DNA of 14,105 bases from Solimonas_A sp035476855 (GTDB lineage: Bacteria; Pseudomonadota; Gammaproteobacteria; Nevskiales; Nevskiaceae). Of this stretch, positions 7,448 through 12,814 are shown piece after piece. The notes under the pieces were generated by a model that saw only the letters and a program-made list of their open reading frames with translations, ran no database searches and was not told the origin of the DNA. Position 1 is the first letter of the stretch. Each line of letters opens with the position of its first letter. A program made the translations under genes and the position numbers. The stretch is from contig DATILC010000034.1 of the NCBI GenBank assembly GCA_035476855.1, positions 1-14,105 on the forward strand. The letters are read 5' to 3'.

Positions 7448-8359
7448 TCAGGGAATCGCCACGCGCGCCAGGATGTCCTCGGCTGTCGGTGCGCCGCCTT
7501 CACGTTCGCTGGCGGCGATCAGGCGATGGTTGACCACCGAGGCGAACACCGCCTGCACGTCTTCCGGGATCGCGCCGTTGCGTCCGGAGACCAGCGCCCA
7601 GGCCTGGGCTGCACGCTTCAGCGCCAGCGCTGCGCGCGGCGACAGGCCCTGGCGCAGGCCCGTGTGCTCGCGCGTGTGGCGCACCAGCGCCAGGATGTAG
7701 TCGACCAGCGCCGGCATCACGCGTACCGCCTTGACCTGGGCCTGCAGGTTGAGCAGTTCATCCGGTCGTAGCGCCGGCTTGATCTCGGCCAGCAGGTCAC
7801 GGCGCTCGCGTTCCATCAGCAGTGCCTTCTCCGCCTCGTGTGCCGGGTAGCCCATCGAGATGCGCATCAGGAAGCGGTCCAGCTGCGACTCCGGCAAGGG
7901 GAAGGTGCCGATCTGGTGCGCAGGGTTCTGCGTGGCGATGACGAAGAATGGTTCCGGCAGCGGACGGGTCTCGCCCTCGGCCGTGACCTGGCGCTCTTCC
8001 ATGGCCTCCAGCAGCGCCGACTGTGTCTTCGGGCTGGCGCGGTTGACTTCGTCGGCCAGCACCAGCTGCGAGAAGATCGGGCCGGGGTGGAAGCGGAAGC
8101 TGGCGTTGTTGGGTTCGTAGATCGATACGCCGATGATGTCGGCGGGCAGCAGGTCGCTGGTGAACTGCACGCGCTGGAAGGCCAGCCCCATGACCCGCGC
8201 CAGGCCCAGCGCCAGCGTGGTCTTGCCGACGCCCGGGATGTCCTCGATCAGCAGGTGTCCCCGCGCCAGCAGGCAGGCCGCGGCCAGGCGCAGCTGGTTC
8301 TGCTTGCCGAGGATGATCTGGTTGAGGCTGTCCAGTGCGGGTTGGATCGACGAGTTCAT
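7448..8359 (-). CDS. MoxR-family AAA+ ATPase
   Basis: The 303-residue product is a MoxR-type AAA+ ATPase, a chaperone-like protein thought to help mature or activate partner complexes. Walker A is IPGVGKTT (41-48) and Walker B is LVLADEVN (99-106). The family stretch NRASPKTQSALLEAMEERQVT follows, with sensor-1 ATQNP around Asn145 and an LDRF arginine at 162. A longer frame starts at 8494, but its extra 45 residues look non-native. MNSSIQPALDSLNQIILGK at 8359 gives the usual MoxR N-terminus. The gene leads the operon with the DUF58 and transglutaminase genes, a classic minimal MoxR set; no vWA or TPR partner follows here. The ribosome-binding site is weak (a GGA about 13 nt upstream). Confidence 0.93.
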   Translation of the reverse strand: MNSSIQPALDSLNQIILGKQNQLRLAAACLLARGHLLIEDIPGVGKTTLALGLARVMGLAFQRVQFTSDLLPADIIGVSIYEPNNASFRFHPGPIFSQLVLADEVNRASPKTQSALLEAMEERQVTAEGETRPLPEPFFVIATQNPAHQIGTFPLPESQLDRFLMRISMGYPAHEAEKALLMERERRDLLAEIKPALRPDELLNLQAQVKAVRVMPALVDYILALVRHTREHTGLRQGLSPRAALALKRAAQAWALVSGRNGAIPEDVQAVFASVVNHRLIAASEREGGAPTAEDILARVAIP

Positions 8360-8519
8360 GTACGTTTTTTTCCGTCCGGGTTGCAGCAAGTGTATACGGC
8401 GACTGGGGAATCCGGATGAACGGCAGTTTCTGCCGGTTACCTTTGCTGCAGCGCGATTGCGGCACTGCGGAAACTGGGCGACGATACCGGTCATTCAATT
8501 CCACGCAGGGAGTCCATCG
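8360..8519. promoter_or_regulatory. Divergent intergenic region between moxR and the patatin gene
   Basis: This 160-bp stretch must carry the promoters of both divergent units. On the minus strand, TATACA (plus-strand 8391-8396) could be a -10 for moxR, placing the start about 25 nt before its ATG, but I see no good -35. A perfect 6-bp-arm inverted repeat, CGGCAG-TTT-CTGCCG (8421-8435), sits near the middle. It could be an operator or an RNA hairpin at the transcript start. No convincing sigma70 site was found for the plus-strand gene. AGGGAG (8507-8512) is the ribosome-binding site of the downstream GTG start. Confidence 0.35.
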
Positions 8520-10001
8520 GTGGACCGATATACGCGAGAACTCACCCGTGAGCAGTCGCAGGCGACCGACTACCGCACCTGGTACGAAGCCTCCGACGCG
8601 CTGGATCGTCGCGACGGTCTCAACGAGTGGCGCGAGGACGATACCTCCGAGGACTACGACTGGCGCCTGGTCCGCTCGCGCCTGCGTCAGATCCGCCAGT
8701 ACCGCGCTGACCGCGCCTATCCGAAGCTGATCCATCACCTGCGCCAGGGCCTGCACTGGAGCCTCGGCAACACCGGCAATCCCGAGTTGTATGGCCACTG
8801 CCGCGTCGGTACCAAGCACCTGATCCGCGACTACGTTACCGAAGTCGCCACCGCGCTCAACGAACTCTGCGACCTGGAACTGGCGGACTTCCCGCATCCG
8901 GCCAAACTGAAGTTCTTCCAGGAGGTCGCGCAATCCTATGGGCGCTCCGCGCTGATGCTGTCCGGCGGCGCCACGCTGGGCCTGTTCCACGTCGGCGTGG
9001 TCAAGGCGCTGTTCCGCGAAGGGCTGGTGCCGACGGTGATGTCCGGTTCCAGCGCCGGTTCGGTGGTGGCTGCCACCTGCGGCACGCGCGCGCCGCATGA
9101 GGTCGAGGAACTGCTCGATCCGGAAAGCGCCTACTACCACTTCTGGCGCGTCCTGCCGATCCGCCACATGCTGCGCCGCGGTTCGATGATGGACCAGAAC
9201 CAGCTCAAGCGCGCCATCGCCAAGAACGTCAAGGACATGACCTTCGAGGAGGCAGCCAAGCTGTCCGGCCGCATCATCAACATCACGGTGTCACCAGCGG
9301 GCGTCAACCAGCTGCCGCGGCTGGTGAACTACCTGACCTTCCCCTACCTGTACATCCGCGAGGCGGTACTGGCTTCGTGTGCGGTGCCGATCCTGTTCCC
9401 GCCGGTCATGCTGATGACGCAGGACGAGAACGCCGAGCGCGTGCCCTACATGCCGCTGCTGCGCTGGAACGACGGCTCGCTGAAGTCCGACCTGCCGACG
9501 CTGCGCCTGCGGCGCCTGCACAACGTCAACCACTTCATCGTCAGCCAGACCAACCCGCACGTGCTGCCCTTTGTCTCGAAGAGCGAGCCGAACTCGCGGG
9601 GCGTGCTCAAGGCGGTTCGCAACTACGCCTACTCCTCGGTGCGCGGCCAGGCCAAGAGCATCCTCGACCTGGCGCGGTCCAACATGCCCAACGGCTTGCT
9701 CCGCACGCCGCTGGACACCGCCAGCGCGGTGCTGGACCAGGACTACCGCGGCCACATCAACATCTTCCCCGACGTCAGCATCTGGCGTTACGCCAACGTC
9801 ACTTCCAACCCGACGATGGAATCGATCAAGCGCTTCATGCTGGAAGGCGAGCGTGCCACCTGGCCGCGCATCGAGATGATCCGCAACCAGACCCTGATCA
9901 GCCAGACGCTGGATCAGTGCGTCGAAAAGCTGGAATCCACCGGCAGTGTTGTCGATGTGCCGCGCGGCCGGCCGGAGCTGCGGGTAGTGAAGGGCGGGTG
10001 A
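8520..10001 (+). CDS. Patatin-like phospholipase/triacylglycerol lipase with DUF3336 domain
   Basis: The 493-residue product combines an N-terminal DUF3336 region (about 20-135) with a patatin domain. This is the arrangement of eukaryotic triacylglycerol lipases such as yeast Tgl3/4/5 and plant SDP1 and of their bacterial relatives. The oxyanion loop is LSGGATLGLFHVG (148-159). The nucleophile Ser178 lies in GSSAG, and Asp318 in NDGS completes the Ser-Asp dyad. It probably hydrolyses acyl esters of neutral lipid or phospholipid; the substrate cannot be read from sequence. The frame is open from 8133, but that part lies opposite moxR. I chose GTG 8520 because AGGGAG (8507-8512) lies 7 nt before it and the protein-like sequence begins there (DRYTRELTREQ). 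No signal peptide is visible. It is divergent from moxR and transcribed alone. Confidence 0.92.
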   Translation: MDRYTRELTREQSQATDYRTWYEASDALDRRDGLNEWREDDTSEDYDWRLVRSRLRQIRQYRADRAYPKLIHHLRQGLHWSLGNTGNPELYGHCRVGTKHLIRDYVTEVATALNELCDLELADFPHPAKLKFFQEVAQSYGRSALMLSGGATLGLFHVGVVKALFREGLVPTVMSGSSAGSVVAATCGTRAPHEVEELLDPESAYYHFWRVLPIRHMLRRGSMMDQNQLKRAIAKNVKDMTFEEAAKLSGRIINITVSPAGVNQLPRLVNYLTFPYLYIREAVLASCAVPILFPPVMLMTQDENAERVPYMPLLRWNDGSLKSDLPTLRLRRLHNVNHFIVSQTNPHVLPFVSKSEPNSRGVLKAVRNYAYSSVRGQAKSILDLARSNMPNGLLRTPLDTASAVLDQDYRGHINIFPDVSIWRYANVTSNPTMESIKRFMLEGERATWPRIEMIRNQTLISQTLDQCVEKLESTGSVVDVPRGRPELRVVKGG

Positions 10002-10013
10002 GGGGACGCGCTT

Positions 10014-10038
10014 AGGCAAGGCCTGAACGGCCTTGCCT
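10014..10038. terminator. Perfect 10-bp hairpin after the patatin gene
   Basis: AGGCAAGGCC (10014-10023) and GGCCTTGCCT (10029-10038) are perfect inverted repeats around a TGAAC loop, starting 13 nt after the patatin stop codon. The placement between two convergent genes suggests transcription termination or 3'-end stabilisation. No T-run follows on either strand, so a canonical intrinsic terminator is not shown. Confidence 0.5.
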
Positions 10039-10052
10039 GCGTCGCCGAACGC

Positions 10053-10125
10053 CCGGCCAGGGATGGCGTTTGGCTTACTGGGACATGACTCAATGTCATG
10101 TCCCAGCCTGGCCAAACGCGGCCGG
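10053..10125. repeat. Long three-tier inverted repeat (cruciform/stem-loop element)
   Basis: Three nested pairs of arms share one centre. The inner arms are CTGGGACATGAC (10078-10089) and GTCATGTCCCAG (10095-10106), 12 bp perfect around a TCAAT loop. The middle arms are GCGTTTGGC (10066-10074) and GCCAAACGC (10111-10119), 9 bp perfect. The outer arms are CCGGCC (10053-10058) and GGCCGG (10120-10125), 6 bp perfect. Together they give 27 base pairs in a 73-nt stem with small internal loops. The element lies between convergent genes and could be a dispersed intergenic repeat, a mobile miniature element or a structured 3' RNA. Confidence 0.75.
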
Positions 10126-10163
10126 AGGTCAATCAAGTGACAGAAGTCCCGCCATGGATGGCG
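10056..10163. repeat. Direct copies of a GCCANGGATGGCG module flanking the inverted repeat centre
   Basis: GCCAGGGATGGCG (10056-10068) and GCCATGGATGGCG (10151-10163) match at 12 of 13 positions and start 95 bp apart. The first copy overlaps the left part of the three-tier inverted repeat, and the second lies 25 bp beyond its right end. The rest of the gap up to 10210 (short G/C-rich sequence) holds no gene I can support. Two such modules around a palindrome suggest a composite dispersed repeat. Confidence 0.5.
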
Positions 10164-10210
10164 CCACAAGGACACGGGCGTGCAAAGAGTCGGTCGCCGC
10201 CCGCGCCCGC

Positions 10211-10975
10211 TCAGGGGTTTCCGCCCGCTACCTCGATGCTCATCCAGCGCCGCCCCGGCCGGCGTTCGACACTGACACTGCGGCTGCCCGGCTTGCAGAC
10301 GTAGCGCAGGTAGCAGTGGTCGCGCACGTTCGACAGGTAGCGCGGTTCCAGCAAGGCAACGTTGTCGCCCTCGCAGCGCGCCGACTGCGTGATCAGCCCC
10401 GGATGCCCGGCGTCGCGCAGGCTGCGGCCCAGCTGCTGGCAGAAGTCCCAGGAATCTGGATCGCGCAAGGCAGGGTGGGTTTCGACCTGTGGCCGCAGGT
10501 CGATCAGCAGGGCGTCCGCCGCCACGCGGTAGACGCGACGCTCGGCCACGATCGGTTCCGTGTGATCGGTGAATCCCGGGTCTTCGACCAGCTTGCGATG
10601 GAAGTGATGGACGGTCTCGTGCACCGTCGTTTCCAGTGTGGGCGAGCCGTACCAGACGCCGAAGCTGCCGTCGGAGAAACGTGTCCGGAACCAGTGCTTC
10701 GGCACGAACGGGAACTGGATCGCCTGGCCATAGCCTTCCTCGAAGGGCCGGTGCAGGCCGGGGGCGGGCAGGCGCGGCTTGGTCGCCATTTCCGCCTTCG
10801 CCAGCAACGCCGCCGCGCCGGCGCGATCGCTCAGGTCGTCGGCGAGATCCTGTGTCTCGCGCAGGCTGACGATGTTGCGGTAGAGGTCGCCGCGGAAATG
10901 CAGGGCGGCGTCGAGCAGCTCCGACGGCAGGGTCATCGCGGCGCAAGCAGCGTCGAGGGGCCCCATGTGCGGCAT
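10211..10975 (-). CDS. RES-domain toxin of a RES/Xre toxin-antitoxin system
   Basis: The 254-residue product has a RES domain in its C-terminal two thirds. The conserved residues that name the family can be placed as Arg99 (RTRFSDGSFGVWYG), Glu120 (LETTVHETVHH) and Ser198 (GLITQSARCEGDNVALLEPR). RES toxins consume NAD+ or transfer ADP-ribose from it (for example MbcT and ParT), halting growth when not bound by their antitoxin. The first 80 residues are a helical extension seen in longer RES proteins. Start codons at 10975, 10966 and an ATG 13 codons in are possible. I chose 10975 because an AGGA lies at a suitable distance upstream. The gene lies 73 nt downstream of the Xre-type antitoxin in the same direction. 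No inactivating change was seen. Confidence 0.85.
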   Translation of the reverse strand: MPHMGPLDAACAAMTLPSELLDAALHFRGDLYRNIVSLRETQDLADDLSDRAGAAALLAKAEMATKPRLPAPGLHRPFEEGYGQAIQFPFVPKHWFRTRFSDGSFGVWYGSPTLETTVHETVHHFHRKLVEDPGFTDHTEPIVAERRVYRVAADALLIDLRPQVETHPALRDPDSWDFCQQLGRSLRDAGHPGLITQSARCEGDNVALLEPRYLSNVRDHCYLRYVCKPGSRSVSVERRPGRRWMSIEVAGGNP

Positions 10976-11048
10976 GGGAATCCTGGCGTCGCGAGTCGGC
11001 GCAGGTATGTGGGACCAGCGAGCTGCTGCAGGATTGATGAGGCGAATT

Positions 11049-11483
11049 TCATAAGCCGCGCAGGAAATCGAGATAGGCGCGGACGGTGATGATCCCCGGC
11101 AAGCCGTTCTGCAGCATGATCTCCAGCGGCGTGTGGTTGTCGAGGCCGCGGTTGCGCGCCGTCGGCCAGCGGTAGGCCAGTTCGCGGTTGTGCGGGTAGA
11201 GCAGGCGCAGCGACTTGTGGATGCCGAGCAGGTTGCCGACGCGGTCCAGCAGGTCGCGGCTGTCGGCCAGCGGTTCGCCACGGCGGTAGCGCGCCAGCGT
11301 CGAGCGCGTGCCGGAGGACAGGCCCAACAGCTCGCACTGCGCCGCCAGGTCGAGTTGCCAGTGCTCGAACAGCTGGCACACCATGCGTGCCAGTTCGCTG
11401 CGCTCGCTGCGATCAAAGCCGGGACGCCCGCCCTCGGTGTCGGGGGATGCGGCCGTAGCAGGTCGAATCGGGCGGGCGGGCAT
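11049..11483 (-). CDS. Xre/MbcA/ParS-type antitoxin (DUF2384) of a RES toxin
   Basis: The 144-residue protein pairs an N-terminal Xre-like helix-turn-helix region (about 28-75, with ELLGLSSGTRSTLARYRRGEPL) with a C-terminal MbcA/ParS/Xre toxin-binding domain (about 85-144). The latter is recognised by LLGIHKSLRLLYP, WPTARN, the TPLEIMLQNGLPGIITVRAYLDFLRG block, and position next to a RES gene. Such antitoxins cover the RES active site and repress their own promoter. The frame is open far upstream opposite the glycosyltransferase gene. ATG 11481-11483 is chosen because a minus-strand -10-like TATTAT lies about 33 bp upstream and a palindrome lies between. No Shine-Dalgarno sequence precedes it. 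An ATGA overlap at its stop opens a 39-codon frame, not the toxin frame. Confidence 0.85.
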   Translation of the reverse strand: MPARPIRPATAASPDTEGGRPGFDRSERSELARMVCQLFEHWQLDLAAQCELLGLSSGTRSTLARYRRGEPLADSRDLLDRVGNLLGIHKSLRLLYPHNRELAYRWPTARNRGLDNHTPLEIMLQNGLPGIITVRAYLDFLRGL

Positions 11484-11490
11484 GGTCGTA

Positions 11491-11520
11491 TTGAGTCGTA
11501 CGTTCAACGTACCAGATAAT
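11491..11520 (+). promoter_or_regulatory. Predicted sigma70 promoter of the glycosyltransferase gene
   Basis: TTGAGT (11491-11496) and GATAAT (11515-11520) are separated by 18 bp and match the -35 and -10 consensus at four and five of six positions. Transcription would start near 11527, about 32 nt before the ATG at 11559. The palindrome 11498-11512 fills most of the spacer, so a bound repressor would exclude polymerase. Confidence 0.5.
11498..11512. promoter_or_regulatory. Perfect palindrome, candidate antitoxin operator
   Basis: GTACGTTCAACGTAC is a perfect 7-bp-arm inverted repeat around a central C. It lies in the 75-bp gap between the divergent antitoxin and glycosyltransferase genes. 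Its centre is 22 bp upstream of the antitoxin ATG, near the predicted start of the minus-strand transcript. It also falls inside the -35/-10 spacer of the plus-strand promoter. Symmetric sites at this position are typical operators for Xre-type antitoxins. Binding is inferred. Confidence 0.55.
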
Positions 11521-11521
11521 A
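11516..11521 (-). promoter_or_regulatory. Predicted -10 element of the toxin-antitoxin operon
   Basis: Read on the minus strand, these bases are TATTAT, five of six matches to the -10 consensus, about 33 bp upstream of the antitoxin ATG. No clear -35 hexamer was found at 16-18 bp upstream. The element overlaps the -10 of the divergent plus-strand promoter, so the two promoters probably compete. Confidence 0.4.
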
Positions 11522-11558
11522 CAACAAAACCAACGGTCGTCCCGCTCCGGTTCCGGAC

Positions 11559-12767
11559 ATGAACATCCTGCTCATCCATCAGAATTTCCCCGGTCAATTC
11601 AGATACCTGGCGCCGCATCTTGCGGCGGATCCGAAAGTTCGCCTGATCAATATCGGCCATGCCAGGGCGCCGGGGCTGGCGGGGGCGGCCGACCTGCTCC
11701 GCTACGAGCTGGCGCGCAAGCCTGCCGAGGCCATCCACCGTCATGCGCGACCGATGGAGTCGGCCGTGCTCTACGGCCAGGCCGTCGCGCGGGTGATGCT
11801 GGCCCTGCGCGAAAAGGGCTGGAATCCGGATGTGGTGCTGGCCCATGCGGGCTGGGGCGAGGCCCTGTTCGTGAAGGACATATGGCCGCAGACGCGACTG
11901 GTGCTGCTGACCGAGTTCTTCCATCACGGCAGGGGCGTGGACCTGGGTTTCGATCCGGAATTTCCGGTCGACCTCGACGAGGAAATGCGGCGGCGCTCGG
12001 CCAATGCCCACCTGCTGGTGGCGCTCGATGCGGCCGATGCCGGTGTGGCGGCGATGCCCTGGCAGCGCTCGTTGTTTCCCGCGGCCTATCAGCCGCGGAT
12101 CGTGGTCAACCACGAGGGCTTCGACGTCGAGAAGCTGCGGCCCGACCCGCAGGCGCGGCTGGAACTGCCGGGCGGCGTTGTGCTGAAGCATGGTGACAAG
12201 GTGGTGACCTATGTCGCGCGTAACCTCGAGCCGGCGCGGGGCTTCCACATCTTCATGCGTGCGGCGCAGCGCATCCTCGAACGTGTTCCGGACTGCCACA
12301 TCGTGGTCGCCGGTGGCGATGAGGTGAGCTACGGCGCGCGGCCCAAGGGCGCCGCCCACTGGCGCGAGAAAATGCTGCGCGAGCTGTCGCCGGACCTGTC
12401 ACGCCTGCACTTCCTCGGCAAGCTGCCTTATGAAACCTACTGCCGGCTGCTGCAGGTCTCCGCCGCGCATGTCTACCTGACGATTCCCTTCGTGCTGTCC
12501 TGGTCGCTGCTGGAATGCATGGCCCACGGCTGCCTGGTGGTGGCCTCGGGGACGCCGCCGGTGCGCGAGGTGATCGAGGATGGCCACAATGGCCTGCTGG
12601 TCGACTTCTTCGATGTCGAGCAGATCGCAAGCCGGGTCGAAGAGGTGCTGGCGCAGCCGGCACGCTACGCCGGACTGAGAGTAGCGGCGCGGGAAACTGT
12701 GGTACGCGATTTCGCTGTCGCCGACTCGCTGCGACGCTACCGGGAAATCATCGGCCTTCCGGCCTGA
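11559..12767 (+). CDS. GT4-type glycosyltransferase (Glyco_trans_4_3 N-terminal domain)
   Basis: The 402-residue product is a GT-B-fold glycosyltransferase that would move a sugar from a nucleotide donor to an unknown acceptor, probably for surface polysaccharide or glycoconjugate. It opens with MNILLIHQNFPGQFRYLAPHLA, characteristic of the Glyco_trans_4_3 N-terminal domain. The donor-binding half follows from about residue 205 (VVTYVARNLEPARGFHIFMRAAQRI). The signature region is YLTIPFVLSWSLLECMAHGCLVVASGTPPVREVIEDGHNGLLV (about 306-348). The first Glu of the textbook EX7E motif is replaced by Phe in the PFVLSWS stretch, which I believe is normal for this subfamily. The ATG has no strong Shine-Dalgarno sequence. 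It stands alone, with no polysaccharide gene cluster nearby, and shares its upstream region with the toxin-antitoxin operon. Confidence 0.88.
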   Translation: MNILLIHQNFPGQFRYLAPHLAADPKVRLINIGHARAPGLAGAADLLRYELARKPAEAIHRHARPMESAVLYGQAVARVMLALREKGWNPDVVLAHAGWGEALFVKDIWPQTRLVLLTEFFHHGRGVDLGFDPEFPVDLDEEMRRRSANAHLLVALDAADAGVAAMPWQRSLFPAAYQPRIVVNHEGFDVEKLRPDPQARLELPGGVVLKHGDKVVTYVARNLEPARGFHIFMRAAQRILERVPDCHIVVAGGDEVSYGARPKGAAHWREKMLRELSPDLSRLHFLGKLPYETYCRLLQVSAAHVYLTIPFVLSWSLLECMAHGCLVVASGTPPVREVIEDGHNGLLVDFFDVEQIASRVEEVLAQPARYAGLRVAARETVVRDFAVADSLRRYREIIGLPA

Positions 12768-12770
12768 AGG

Positions 12771-12805
12771 CTCCGGCGGGCTGCGCGCTGCGCAAGCCGC
12801 CGGAG
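12771..12805. terminator. Bidirectional hairpin between the glycosyltransferase gene and valS
   Basis: CTCCGGCGG (12771-12779) and CCGCCGGAG (12797-12805) are perfect 9-bp arms, with further partial pairing inside (GGCTGCGC against GCGCAAGCC). The hairpin starts 3 nt after the glycosyltransferase stop and ends 10 nt from the valS stop on the other strand. The position suggests it ends both convergent transcripts, though no T-run is present on either side. Confidence 0.6.
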
Positions 12806-12814
12806 TCGCTGGCC

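Noticed and set aside
7441..7503. Longer start for the DUF58 gene, overlapping moxR
   Set aside because: The 21 extra residues would sit inside moxR, while ATG 7440 follows the moxR stop by 7 nt and begins with a DUF58-like N-terminus.
8360..8494. Longer start for moxR
   Set aside because: The 45 extra residues resemble translated intergenic DNA, and MoxR proteins normally begin near the MNSSIQPALD segment.
8133..8519. N-terminal extension of the patatin frame
   Set aside because: The added 129 codons lie mostly opposite moxR and its upstream gap and lack protein-like patterns. GTG 8520 has a well-placed ribosome-binding site.
10070..11089. 339-residue plus-strand open frame
   Set aside because: It runs antisense to the RES toxin gene, starts inside the inverted repeat, and has no recognisable domain.
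11484..12359. Long minus-strand extension upstream of the antitoxin
   Set aside because: It is opposite the glycosyltransferase gene and passes through the promoter/palindrome gap. The antitoxin-like sequence begins only near 11483.
12060..12540. Possible loss of activity in the glycosyltransferase because the first Glu of EX7E is missing
   Set aside because: The PFVLSWSLLE arrangement appears to be normal for this GT4 subfamily, and the rest of the donor site is intact.
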